Source: Christensenellaceae bacterium (lineage in GTDB: Bacteria > Bacillota > Clostridia > Christensenellales > Aristaeellaceae). From it: 40,033 nt of DNA. The stretch spans positions 1 through 40,033 of the forward strand of contig DUQK01000009.1 of the NCBI GenBank assembly GCA_012837835.1, given 5' to 3'. The notes under the pieces are model-generated. The model was not told the origin of the DNA. It was given only the letters and a program-made list of their open reading frames with translations, and ran no database searches. Below, piece after piece: positions 26,530 to 35,309 of the stretch (the first letter of the stretch is position 1; each line of letters starts with the position of its first letter). The position numbers were made by a program, and so were the translations under genes.

Positions 26530-27445
26530 TCGTCAAATTGGTGTGGTTGGTATAGGTTCTACGGTCTATGACACATTAATGGTCATAGATAGCTTTCCTG
26601 TTGAGGATACGAAGATAGAAGGTGTTGAAACTAAGGTACAGGGAGGCGGTCCCTGTGCAACGGCGCTTGTTGCCGCCCAAAAATTAGGCATGTTTTCAGC
26701 ATACATGGGCACCATTGGTGATGACCCCTTTGGGCATTTTATGCTTGATGATCTAAATTCTTGGGGTGTGGACACGAGTTGTGTAAAAATTGTGCCAGAT
26801 ACAATAAGTTTCCACGCTGTTGTATTGCTTAACCAACATACGAAAAGTAGAACCTGTGTTTGGAACCGGGGTAATGTGCCTCAGCCGAAAGCAAGCGATT
26901 TATATGAAGATGTATTAAGCCAAGCAAAGGTACTCCATTTGGACGGACATATGTTGGAAGCGGCAGTTTATGCTGCAAAGTTATGTCAATCAAAGGGTGT
27001 CAAGGTGAGTTATGATGCGGGCGGAACATATCCGAATGTGGAACGTCTCATGCCTCATGTTGATTGGTTAATTCCATCAGAAGAATTTGCTCTGAAGTTT
27101 ACCGGTACAGAAACAGGCGAGGAAGCAGCACGTTTGCTCTACGAAACCTATAATCCAGAGCTGGTTGTAATTACACAGGGTGTACGCGGCGGCATTCTTT
27201 TAGATGAAAAGGGTATGCGTCGCTATGAAAGTTTTTCAGTAGATGTAGTAGATTCAAATGGCAGTGGTGATACATTTCATGGCGCATTTATTGCGGGTAA
27301 GTTGTACGGTCTTGATAATGACAAAGCGTGTTGCTATGCAAGTGCTGCTGCGGCGATTAAGTGTACTAGGTTGGGCGCGCGAAGTGGAATGCCAACAGAT
27401 GAGGAATGCCGCTCTTTTCTGAAAGCACGCGGTATAGAAATATAA
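26522..27445 (+). CDS. PfkB-family carbohydrate kinase
   Basis: This 307-residue ribokinase-fold kinase has the N-terminal GGGPCATALVAAQKLG motif (about 41-56) and the C-terminal anion-hole/catalytic motif DSNGSGDTFHGAF with D250 as base. The usual GAGD reads GSGD. It probably phosphorylates a ketose or ketose 1-phosphate for the aldolase just upstream (inference from order). I chose the ATG at 26522, which overlaps the aldolase end by eight bases and has GCGGAGGG upstream; a start at 26480 would lie deep in the aldolase. Confidence 0.9.
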   Translation: MLNRQIGVVGIGSTVYDTLMVIDSFPVEDTKIEGVETKVQGGGPCATALVAAQKLGMFSAYMGTIGDDPFGHFMLDDLNSWGVDTSCVKIVPDTISFHAVVLLNQHTKSRTCVWNRGNVPQPKASDLYEDVLSQAKVLHLDGHMLEAAVYAAKLCQSKGVKVSYDAGGTYPNVERLMPHVDWLIPSEEFALKFTGTETGEEAARLLYETYNPELVVITQGVRGGILLDEKGMRRYESFSVDVVDSNGSGDTFHGAFIAGKLYGLDNDKACCYASAAAAIKCTRLGARSGMPTDEECRSFLKARGIEI

Positions 27446-27457
27446 GGGGTGTAGGAG

Positions 27458-28117
27458 ATGTTGGATAGATTGAAAAAGCTAAATCCGGAGCTTCCGTTTT
27501 ATTCAGTACATGACAATGCATTCCGTCGCTTTGGACGGGTTATCGCTTTTCCAACGCAGGAGTTAACTACTTTGTGCGAGCAAACCATATTGATGCCTGA
27601 AAGTGGGAGTTGCTATGAGACGGATATACCGGAGTTGGAAACTTTGGATATATTAAACAAGGTGCGTAACACACTACGGGGTGAAGGAAGTTGTCAGATT
27701 GGTTGTTGCTGGGGATATAATAGAAAGTTGAACTGCCTTGAATATCATCGTGCAAGCGAACATAATATTGCAGTCAGTGATTTTGTGCTCTTATTGGCAG
27801 CCCAGCAGGACATGGAAGGTAATGAATTGCCTGAAGGTAAAGTAAACGCCTTTTATGTACCAAAGGATACAGTCCTTGAGATATATGCTACTACATTACA
27901 CTTTTGTCCCTGTCAGGTGAATGACGATGGCTTTTGCTGTATCGTAATTCTTCCGCACGGGACTAACAAACCATTGGATCATTTGCATGTGGGTGATGGG
28001 GAGGAGCGTTTGCTTTGGGCAAAGGATAAATGGCTTATTGCACACAAAGAAGCGCCAGTTGTACAGCGTGGAGCATATCCCGGTTTGCATGGCGAAAACT
28101 ATGAAATCATATATTGA
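27458..28117 (+). CDS. DUF4867-family protein
   Basis: This 219-residue cytoplasmic protein begins MLDRLKKLNPELPFYSVHD and matches DUF4867, a family without assigned chemistry that tends to sit next to sugar isomerase, class II aldolase and kinase genes in Bacillota. The sequence looks cupin-like, with VLEIYATTLHFCPC, FCCIVILPHGTN and DHLHVGDGEERLLWAKDKW in the second half, so a sugar-binding or mutarotase/isomerase role is conceivable but unproven. It follows the kinase by 12 bases; AGGGGTG precedes the ATG. Confidence 0.72.
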   Translation: MLDRLKKLNPELPFYSVHDNAFRRFGRVIAFPTQELTTLCEQTILMPESGSCYETDIPELETLDILNKVRNTLRGEGSCQIGCCWGYNRKLNCLEYHRASEHNIAVSDFVLLLAAQQDMEGNELPEGKVNAFYVPKDTVLEIYATTLHFCPCQVNDDGFCCIVILPHGTNKPLDHLHVGDGEERLLWAKDKWLIAHKEAPVVQRGAYPGLHGENYEIIY

Positions 28118-28129
28118 AGGAGGAAGTAT

Positions 28130-29566
28130 ATGAAACTAAAAGCATTTATGCCTGGCATGATTCTTGACGAACTAGCCGACGCAGTAGGTGGGTATGATAA
28201 TGTATCCATGGAAATGAGTGACCGAGCAACGTATGGTGTGGATTATTTCTGGCTAAGCCGTATGTGGCAGGATCGTGGCGAAGTACCGCCTATGCCTGAC
28301 TGGATTGTGCGTCCCGGTGCGACTGAAGAAGTATCCAAAATTTTGAAGATTGCTAACTACTATAAGATTCCTTTGCACACATGGGGTGGTGGTTCCGGTT
28401 CTCAGGGTGGAGCTTTGCCTATGAGTGGTGGTATACTTATGGATATGAAGCGTATGTGTAAACTCATAGAAATCGATGAAATCAGCCGTACTATCACTGC
28501 TGAAGCAGGTATGATTTTTCAACAGCTTGAGTGGTATGCCAATGAGAAAGGCTACTCCTGCCAACATATCCCTAGCTGCCTCACCTGTGGTACCATTGGC
28601 GGTGCGCTTGCCCATAGAGGGATAGGAATCATGTCTGGTAAATACGGTAAGATTGATGACCAATGCCTTAGTATGGAAGTCGTTCTATCTAATGGCGATA
28701 TCATTAATACCCTCCCTGTGCCTAAACATGCAGCAGGTCCTGATCTTAATCAGATATTTATCGGCTCTGAGGGTACGCTGGGTGTTATTACAAAAGCTAC
28801 TTTTAAGCTTTTTGAGCAACCTGAGGAGCGTCGGTTTCATGCTTTTCTGTTTCCAGACAAGAATTCCGGATATATGGCGGGACGCGATATCATGCAGAAG
28901 GTTAAGCCGTCCATATTACGTTTTTATGATGAAGCAGAGACCACTTCAATAATCAAAAAAATTATCGGTTTTGAAAAGAAGGGTTGTTTTATGAACCTTG
29001 CTGTCGAAGGCATAAAGCGTATAGTGGATATTGAGATGGAGATTATTCTTGAAATTGCTGAGAAGTGGGGTGCTGAGGATCTGGGCAGTGATTACGGCGA
29101 AAAATGGTTCAAGAACCGAATTACCTTTTTCTACCCTGGCCATATTATGGATATACCTCAGATGTTCGGTACCATGGATACTGTAGCCACTTATGCTAAC
29201 GTTGAAAAGATTTACTTGGCAATGAAGAAGGCTATCTATGATAAGTATGGTGATAAGGTTCGTTATATTTCTCATTCCAGCCACTGGTATGAATGGGGTT
29301 GTATGAATTATACCCGCTTTATTGTTGACCCGCCGAATGTCCCGCAGGATCCGGAGGAGGCTCGCCGTCTACATAATGAGATCTGGAATATTGGTGTACG
29401 TGCTGCAATGGCAAACGGTGGTGTTATTAATGATCATCATGGTATTGGTCTTAAGCTTTCTCGTTTGATGAAGGAGCAATATGGTCCCGCTATGCAGGTT
29501 ATGGAAGCGCTCAAGAATCAGCTTGACCCCAATGGTATCATGAACCCCTATAAGCTGGGATTGTAA
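28130..29566 (+). CDS. FAD-linked oxidoreductase (GlcD/alkyl-DHAP-synthase-like)
   Basis: This 478-residue VAO-family flavoprotein has the FAD-binding segment TWGGGSGSQGGALP (about 84-97) and GSEGTLGVITKATFKL. A double histidine NDHHGIGL (H436, H437) near the C-terminus, with YISHSSHWYEWGCMNYTRF before it, is closer to alkyldihydroxyacetonephosphate synthase and 4-cresol-type members than to classical GlcD. It probably oxidises a 2-hydroxy acid or polyol-type substrate and passes electrons to the Fe-S protein and EtfAB encoded downstream. AAGGAGG lies seven bases before the ATG. It differs clearly from the LctD-type enzyme at 5076, so a different substrate is likely. Confidence 0.87.
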   Translation: MKLKAFMPGMILDELADAVGGYDNVSMEMSDRATYGVDYFWLSRMWQDRGEVPPMPDWIVRPGATEEVSKILKIANYYKIPLHTWGGGSGSQGGALPMSGGILMDMKRMCKLIEIDEISRTITAEAGMIFQQLEWYANEKGYSCQHIPSCLTCGTIGGALAHRGIGIMSGKYGKIDDQCLSMEVVLSNGDIINTLPVPKHAAGPDLNQIFIGSEGTLGVITKATFKLFEQPEERRFHAFLFPDKNSGYMAGRDIMQKVKPSILRFYDEAETTSIIKKIIGFEKKGCFMNLAVEGIKRIVDIEMEIILEIAEKWGAEDLGSDYGEKWFKNRITFFYPGHIMDIPQMFGTMDTVATYANVEKIYLAMKKAIYDKYGDKVRYISHSSHWYEWGCMNYTRFIVDPPNVPQDPEEARRLHNEIWNIGVRAAMANGGVINDHHGIGLKLSRLMKEQYGPAMQVMEALKNQLDPNGIMNPYKLGL

Positions 29567-29582
29567 CTGAAGGAGGATATAT

Positions 29583-30707
29583 ATGTATAGTGAAAAAGCA
29601 AAAAAGCATGCGGATGCTTGTCGTTTCTGTTATATGTGTCGTCATCTATGCCCAATTGAACGGGCAACTGGCAGGGAAAACAATAGTCCCCGTGCTAAAG
29701 GGTTGCAGGTGAGCATGATAGTACGCGGCATGAAAATGGACAAAGCTTCCGCCGTAACCATGTATGAATGTCTGCTTTGCGGTGCTTGTACTGCTGATTG
29801 CGTTACCGGTTTTGATCCTCTTGTATTTATACGTGAAGCTCGTACACAGGCGATGCTAGAGGAGCTGACTCCAAAATTTGCAGAAAAGGTCATTGATAGG
29901 CTGATGGAAACCGGCAACGCCTATGGTGCTAAGGAGTCAAAGGTGAATTTTGAAGGCATAGACGAAGAAGGTGAAATCCTTGTATGGCTTGGAAATGCCG
30001 CTCGCTATGCTGTGCCGGATGTGGCAAATGCTTTATTTTCTATTTTGAATAAAGCCGGTGTAAGCTTTGCTGCTCTAAAAGATGAGCCCGCTTCCGGTTG
30101 TGAGCTGGGGGATATGATTGGTCATGTGGAAGATGTTCGTATTTTAGCTAAAGCTGCTGCGGAAGCCATAGTCAAGACCGGTGCGAAGAAGGTAATAGTT
30201 CTGGATAGCCACGATGCTGCTTTTTTCCTGCACGAGTGCAAGGATTGGGGAATTGAACTGCCCGAAATTGTGACTGCAACTGCGTTTGTGGAAGATCTTA
30301 TTAACGAGGGTAAAATTGTCCCTAAGAAGATTAAAGAGATTGTAAGCTATCATGATGCTGCTCGCCTTGCTCGCGATATGGGTGAGTTGGAGCCTGCTCG
30401 CAATATTATCGCTGCTATGGGTGCCGAGCTGCAAGAGATGTATTTGAATGAGAAGGACAACAAAAATCCTAAAAATATGGCGTGCGGTTCTTTTGTGCGT
30501 GCCCGTGAATGTGGCTCCTCTCTTATGGGTCAGATGAAGCCTGAGCTGTCTGTAATGCTATGTGAGAAGCGTTACACTGATTTGCTTCGTACCGATTCCC
30601 GTATATTAATCGCTGCTGATCCTCAGGCTACTGAGGCTTTACGTCTGTCTGTACCGGAGGGAGTAGAATATCGCGACTTGTTTGTAATGCTTAACGAGCG
30701 TATATAA
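29583..30707 (+). CDS. Fe-S protein, GlcF-like, with degenerate CCG domain
   Basis: This 374-residue protein has two [4Fe-4S] motifs at the N-terminus: C13, C16, C19, C23 and C63, C66, C69, C73. The remainder resembles the CCG-domain region of GlcF/HdrD proteins (YHDAARLARDMGELEPARNIIAAMG corresponds to the normal HDPCxLGR segment), but the cysteines are mostly gone: HDPC reads HDAA, CCG reads ASGC and MACG, and the late CPxC is ADPQA. So it can relay electrons through two clusters but probably lacks the special cluster of the CCG domain. It lies between the FAD subunit and larA, with AAGGAGG upstream. Likely electron carrier between the FAD enzyme and EtfAB (inference). Confidence 0.85.
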   Translation: MYSEKAKKHADACRFCYMCRHLCPIERATGRENNSPRAKGLQVSMIVRGMKMDKASAVTMYECLLCGACTADCVTGFDPLVFIREARTQAMLEELTPKFAEKVIDRLMETGNAYGAKESKVNFEGIDEEGEILVWLGNAARYAVPDVANALFSILNKAGVSFAALKDEPASGCELGDMIGHVEDVRILAKAAAEAIVKTGAKKVIVLDSHDAAFFLHECKDWGIELPEIVTATAFVEDLINEGKIVPKKIKEIVSYHDAARLARDMGELEPARNIIAAMGAELQEMYLNEKDNKNPKNMACGSFVRARECGSSLMGQMKPELSVMLCEKRYTDLLRTDSRILIAADPQATEALRLSVPEGVEYRDLFVMLNERI

Positions 30708-30777
30708 GTTAATAATATGATGCAGAGCAATATATTCTAATTGTATTTATGCTTTTGTATATTGAAAGGTGTGCGTT

Positions 30778-32046
30778 ATGAAAACCATTGAAATTCCTTT
30801 TGGAAAGTCTAAACAATTTGTAAACGTACCGGAAAAAAGGCTTAGTGCAATTATAAGTCCAAATCATGCTAATGTAATGTCTGCCTCTGAGCAGGAAATT
30901 GTTCTTGCTGCGTTGACTAATCCTATTGGTACTAAACGTCTATGTGAGTTGGCTTATGGTAAGCAAAGTGTACTTATAATTACCAGTGACCATACCCGTC
31001 CTGTCCCAAGCCGTATCACCATGCCTCTATTGCTTGAGGAAATCCGTCGTGATAATCCGGAAATTTCAATAACTCTTTTAATAGCTACAGGTGTACATCG
31101 TCCCACTACTGAAGCGGAGTTACGTGCTCGCTTCGGGGATGAAATTGTAAAAAATGAATCCATAGTTGTTCATAATGCCTATTCGGAAGGGGATATGGCA
31201 TATTTCGGTATATTACCTTCTGGTGGGGAGCTGTGGTTAAATAAGCTTATAAAAGAAAATGACTTGGTGGTATCTGAAGGATTTATAGAACCTCACTTTT
31301 TTGCGGGTTTCTCCGGTGGACGCAAATCCATTTTACCCGGCATAGCTTCTAGTAAAACAGTTTTGTATAACCACAATGCAAGTTTTATTGCTGATCCAAA
31401 CGCCCGTCAAGGTAGTTTGGATAATAATCCTATTCATAAGGATATGCTCTTTGCTGCTAATCAAGCTAAACTAGCCTTTATTTTAAATGTCATAATTGAT
31501 ACGGAGAAAAAGGTCATTGCTGCAGTTGCTGGAGACCACGAAAAAGCACATTTTGCCGGGTGTGAATTGTGCGAAAAGATGACCCGTGTAGAAAAGGTTG
31601 TTTCTGATATAATTATTACTTCCAATGGAGGATATCCATTGGATCAGAATGTTTATCAGTCTGTCAAGGGTATGACAGCGGCAGAAGCTTGTGTTCGCCA
31701 AGGTGGTGCTATAATCATGTGTGCAGCGCTTGGAGATGGGCATGGCGGTGAGAGTTTTTATCGCTGGTTTGCTGATCGCCCCAATGCAGAGGCTGTAATG
31801 TATGACATTGAAAGTATCCCAGCGGAAAAAACCCTTATGGACCAGTGGGAAGCCCAGATTTTAGCTCGAGTGATGAGCAAAGCAACATGTTGGTTTGTTA
31901 CGGGAAGTGAGAATCGTGAATTGATAGAAACCATGCATATGAAGTGGGCGTCTGATGTGGATAGTGCTTTAGCAGAAGCAACAGTCCTTTTAGGCGAAGG
32001 CTCCACTGTAACCGTAATTCCAGATGGTGTAGGTGTGATTATATGA
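30778..32046 (+). CDS. LarA-family nickel-pincer racemase/epimerase
   Basis: This 422-residue protein belongs to the LarA family. In Lactiplantibacillus plantarum, LarA racemises lactate with a covalently bound nickel-pincer nucleotide. The active-site residues are conserved with identical spacing: H107, H173, K183 and H199 correspond to LarA H108, H174, K184 and H200 (EPHFFAGFSGGRK and YNHNASF). Known family members also act on other 2-hydroxy acids, including sugar acids. Here it sits between a GlcF-like protein and a sugar kinase, so lactate is only one option. Cofactor synthesis needs LarB, LarC and LarE, none of which are in the window. I chose the ATG at 30778, with AAAGGTG upstream. 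Confidence 0.88.
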   Translation: MKTIEIPFGKSKQFVNVPEKRLSAIISPNHANVMSASEQEIVLAALTNPIGTKRLCELAYGKQSVLIITSDHTRPVPSRITMPLLLEEIRRDNPEISITLLIATGVHRPTTEAELRARFGDEIVKNESIVVHNAYSEGDMAYFGILPSGGELWLNKLIKENDLVVSEGFIEPHFFAGFSGGRKSILPGIASSKTVLYNHNASFIADPNARQGSLDNNPIHKDMLFAANQAKLAFILNVIIDTEKKVIAAVAGDHEKAHFAGCELCEKMTRVEKVVSDIIITSNGGYPLDQNVYQSVKGMTAAEACVRQGGAIIMCAALGDGHGGESFYRWFADRPNAEAVMYDIESIPAEKTLMDQWEAQILARVMSKATCWFVTGSENRELIETMHMKWASDVDSALAEATVLLGEGSTVTVIPDGVGVII

Positions 32047-32059
32047 AAGGAATAATAAC

Positions 32060-33526
32060 ATGAAGTATTTGCTCGGTGTGGATTTTGGCGGTAGCTCCTC
32101 TAAGGCGACCCTACTAGGAGAAGATGGTTGTGTGTATGCTACCTCTACTCAAGAATATCCCACCTACTATCCCCATAGTGGTTGGGCAGAGCAAAATCCT
32201 GAGGATTCATGGATTGCGTTTGTAAAAAATATTCGCTGCCTACTTGTTGAAAGCGGTGTAAAAGCTGAGGAGATTATGGCAATCTCGCTGGACGCCGCCA
32301 CCCATACCGCCGTCCTGTTGGATAAGAACGACCGTCCTGTTCGAAATGCCATTTATTGGACGGATACTCGTGCCTCTAGCGAGGCTGCTGAACTGCAAAA
32401 AAAATACGGCGAAGAGATTGTAAATCTATCTTACAATACCGTTTCCAGTTTGTGGACATTGCCTCAGCTTATGTGGCTATCCCGGAATGAGCCGGAGGCT
32501 ATCGCTCGAACCCATAAAGTGCTGGCGATGAAAGATTATATCCGTTATCGTTTAACCGGTGATTTCGTTACTGACGATATTGAAGCTATGGGTTTTATGT
32601 TGTTGGATGCGAACAAGAATAAGTGGAGCGAACGACTATGTGAGATGGTAGGTCTCAAGACCGAAAACATGCCAATCATCGTTCGCCCAGATCAAAGGCT
32701 TTCACCTATTTGCAAGGAAGCTTTGGAAGAAACAGGTCTATGTGCTGATACCATAGTAATTGCCGGCACTACCGATACCGCCATGGAGGTCTACGCTGCA
32801 GGTGCAAACAGCCTTGGTCAGGCAACGGTCAAATTAGCAACTGCTGGACGTATCTGCTCTATTACCGATCATGCAGTAGTAGACCCCTGCCTGGTAACAT
32901 ATCGTCACGTCATTGATGGTCTGTGGTATCCCGGAACCGCTACCAAAAGCTGTGCTGCCAGCAACCGTTGGTATCGCGATACCTTCGGTGGCGACTACGA
33001 TGAGCTGAGTGAAGCGGCTGCTCAAATAGAACGTGGTAGTAATGGACTCTTCTTCCATCCTTATTTACAGGGTGAAATCACACCTTATTTAAACGATAAG
33101 CTACGCGCTTCCTTTGTGGGTGCAACCAGTCATCATACCAAAGCACATTTTAACCGTGCAGTGCTTGAGGGTATAGCTTTCTCAATGAAGGATTGTTACC
33201 ATACACTTGAATGTCTTGATATTGCCCCAAAGGAGGCTGTACTCATCGGTGGTGGTGCAAAGGCTCCGCTGTGGAGGCAGATAATGGCAGATATGCTCAA
33301 CATTCCGCTGCGCACGGTTGAGGATGTCGATTCTTCTTTGGGCAGTGCTATGCTTGCGGGTGTTGCCTGTGGTGTTTTTACAAGCCACCAGGAAGCAGCA
33401 GAAAAGTGTATAAGACTTAAGGACGAGATTCATCCAAGTTCTGAAGGCGTTGCCTTTTATATGGAACAGTTCGCCGTGTATAAGGAAATACAGGCGGTGC
33501 TCGCGCCTATATATCAAAAGTTATGA
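32060..33526 (+). CDS. FGGY-family carbohydrate kinase (xylulokinase-like)
   Basis: This 488-residue two-domain sugar kinase has the ATP/phosphate motif GVDFGGSSSK (6-15), PHSGWAEQNPEDSW (about 38-51), MKDYIRYRLTG, a catalytic Asp candidate D239 (AGTTDTAMEV) and the C-terminal signature GGGAKAPLWRQIMADMLNIP. It phosphorylates a ketose, aldonate or polyol in the cytoplasm. The family cannot be narrowed from sequence. An AAAGGA site lies between the larA stop and this ATG. Its last codon overlaps the start of etfB (ATGA). With the PfkB kinase upstream the island has two kinases, as expected if two phosphates are added before aldol cleavage. Confidence 0.9.
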   Translation: MKYLLGVDFGGSSSKATLLGEDGCVYATSTQEYPTYYPHSGWAEQNPEDSWIAFVKNIRCLLVESGVKAEEIMAISLDAATHTAVLLDKNDRPVRNAIYWTDTRASSEAAELQKKYGEEIVNLSYNTVSSLWTLPQLMWLSRNEPEAIARTHKVLAMKDYIRYRLTGDFVTDDIEAMGFMLLDANKNKWSERLCEMVGLKTENMPIIVRPDQRLSPICKEALEETGLCADTIVIAGTTDTAMEVYAAGANSLGQATVKLATAGRICSITDHAVVDPCLVTYRHVIDGLWYPGTATKSCAASNRWYRDTFGGDYDELSEAAAQIERGSNGLFFHPYLQGEITPYLNDKLRASFVGATSHHTKAHFNRAVLEGIAFSMKDCYHTLECLDIAPKEAVLIGGGAKAPLWRQIMADMLNIPLRTVEDVDSSLGSAMLAGVACGVFTSHQEAAEKCIRLKDEIHPSSEGVAFYMEQFAVYKEIQAVLAPIYQKL

Positions 33527-34287
33527 ATATTTTATGTCTTATTAAACAAGTTCCTGATTCGCTTGAGGTTCGTATGGGCAGCGACCTGACGCTGCAAAGA
33601 GATTTCGTAGCTCATGTGTTGAACAAGGCGGATGAATCCGCCGTAGAACTAGCGCTTCAATTGCGGGATGAGCATGGCGGCAAGGTTACTGCAATGACAA
33701 TGGGATTACCAAGAGCCGAAACTACACTTCGCGAGCTTATATCCCGTGGTGTGGACGAGGCAATTCTCCTTACCGATAAAGCCTTTGCCGGCGCAGATAC
33801 ACTTGCAACAGCCCGTGCGTTAACTGCGGCGGCGCAGGTGCTAGGTCCGTTTGATTTACTGCTCTTTGGACGCCGTGCTGCCGATGGTGAAACAGGGCAG
33901 GTGGGTCCCATGGCTGCGGCTCTTATGGGGATTCCGTGTGTGGCAAACATTACCTCAGCAGAATTTAAGGAAGATATTCTGACTGCTCATCAACTTACGG
34001 AAACAGGCACAATTCATTGGGAAATGAAGCTGCCAAGCGCACTAACATTGTGTGAATGGTCCTATGCACTACGCTTGCCTACAATAGTTGGGTTACGCAA
34101 AGCAAAGCGAGCTGATATCCGTATTATGACTCCTATTGAAATAGGTATTGAAGATACAACTAAAATTGGTCTGAAGGGTTCTCCTACAATGGTAACACAT
34201 GTTAGTGCACGTCCTAGTGGTGTAAGATCAACAAAATGGATTACGGTTGAAGAAGCGATAGACATCGTGAAAGAGGTGTGCAAATGA
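33523..34287 (+). CDS. etfB: Electron transfer flavoprotein beta subunit (second copy)
   Basis: This 254-residue EtfB begins MNILCLIKQVPDSLEVRMG and has the nucleotide-binding segment FGRRAADGETGQVGPMAAALMG at about 115-136. It ends with the Etf-alpha-embracing arm. It is clearly distinct from the EtfB at 7675. Start and stop are ATGA-coupled to the kinase before and EtfA after, so the Etf is made together with the sugar genes. It probably accepts electrons from the FAD/Fe-S subunits at 28130-30707. Whether it bifurcates cannot be told from sequence alone. Confidence 0.92.
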   Translation: MNILCLIKQVPDSLEVRMGSDLTLQRDFVAHVLNKADESAVELALQLRDEHGGKVTAMTMGLPRAETTLRELISRGVDEAILLTDKAFAGADTLATARALTAAAQVLGPFDLLLFGRRAADGETGQVGPMAAALMGIPCVANITSAEFKEDILTAHQLTETGTIHWEMKLPSALTLCEWSYALRLPTIVGLRKAKRADIRIMTPIEIGIEDTTKIGLKGSPTMVTHVSARPSGVRSTKWITVEEAIDIVKEVCK

Positions 34288-35210
34288 AGACGATTGTTTA
34301 TTTTGAAAAAATGCATTTGCACGGTTGTGAACTAATCGCTAAAGCGCGGGAGTTTTCAAAAACAATCATTGCACTTTGCGAGAATGAAACCTGTTGTCCT
34401 GCTGCTTTCAGCGCAGGCGCAGATGAAGCAGTTGTCATTGATTTCATATATGACGATTGTGCGCAGGGGGATATGGCCGCAGAAACAATCAATGCGCTTG
34501 CTGCGGATAGCGTTCTTTTTCCCGCAACAGTACGCGGACGTTTCCTCTCCGGCTGGGTTGCGGCAAAGCTCGAAACTGGGCTAACTGCTGACTGCACTGC
34601 TCTTAGTGTTACGGATAGCGGATTATTGCTGCAAAGGCGACCAGCGTTCGGAGGCAACCTGACGGCGGATATCCTCTGCATGACTGCGAGGCCACAAATG
34701 GCGAGTGTCCGTCCGAGTGTGTTTCCTATGCCGATAATCAAAGAGAATGCAACAGGTCCAATCCGCTATTTCAAAAAGAGCAGCTCTATTGAGTATATTA
34801 AAAACATAGGCTTTACACCGACTGAAAATAGAATTTCTTTGGGTGAAGCAAAGGTCGTCATTGCTGGCGGTAAGGGTGTTGGTGGCAAGAAGGGTTTTGA
34901 GAAGCTTGCAAAGCTTGCAAAATTGCTTGGCGGTACCGTCGGCGCGACTAGGAGTGCTGTCGATGCGGGTTTCATTACCTATGACTATCAGATTGGTCAG
35001 ACTGGTCAAACTGTAAGACCGGAGTTGTATATTGGTTTCGGTATCTCCGGGACTGTCCAGCATACGGTTGGTATGGACAGCAGCAAGGTTGTCATAGCAG
35101 TCAACAAGGATCGCTCCGCTCCGATATTCGCCCATGCAAACTATGGTATTATCGGCGATTGGGAGGAAAACTGCGATCGCATTATTTCCGCGCTTGAAAA
35201 CCGTGTTTAG
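34284..35210 (+). CDS. etfA: Electron transfer flavoprotein alpha subunit (second copy, no ferredoxin domain)
   Basis: This 308-residue EtfA lacks the N-terminal ferredoxin domain of the copy at 6466. The FAD-binding C-terminus is canonical: GQTGQTVRPELYIGFGISG, the usual QH (VQHTVGM) and VIAVNKDRSAPIF. I chose the ATG at 34284 (ATGA overlap with etfB); a GTG at 34278 is less likely. The missing Fe-S domain may be supplied by the separate Fe-S protein at 29583, giving a split version of the LctBCD arrangement (inference). Last tightly coupled gene of the run; 99 bases follow before the cupin gene. Confidence 0.93.
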   Translation: MKTIVYFEKMHLHGCELIAKAREFSKTIIALCENETCCPAAFSAGADEAVVIDFIYDDCAQGDMAAETINALAADSVLFPATVRGRFLSGWVAAKLETGLTADCTALSVTDSGLLLQRRPAFGGNLTADILCMTARPQMASVRPSVFPMPIIKENATGPIRYFKKSSSIEYIKNIGFTPTENRISLGEAKVVIAGGKGVGGKKGFEKLAKLAKLLGGTVGATRSAVDAGFITYDYQIGQTGQTVRPELYIGFGISGTVQHTVGMDSSKVVIAVNKDRSAPIFAHANYGIIGDWEENCDRIISALENRV

Positions 35211-35309
35211 TATTGCTTGATAGCGGATGCATAATCGAATCAGACGATATTATAAAAATTTTATTGGTCGAAATATATATATTCATGTTAATTTAAGGAG
35301 GTTTTTATA

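Noticed and set aside
34298-35135. Two long minus-strand frames (147 and 170 codons) opposite etfA
   Set aside because: They lie inside a canonical EtfA gene, overlap each other and have no start signals.
20977-35210. MurNAc recycling (GlcNAc-6-P plus D-lactate) as the island's pathway
   Set aside because: It would explain NagA, NagB-like and lactate genes together, but no MurQ-type etherase or MurNAc transporter is visible, and isomerase, aldolase and IolB remain unexplained.
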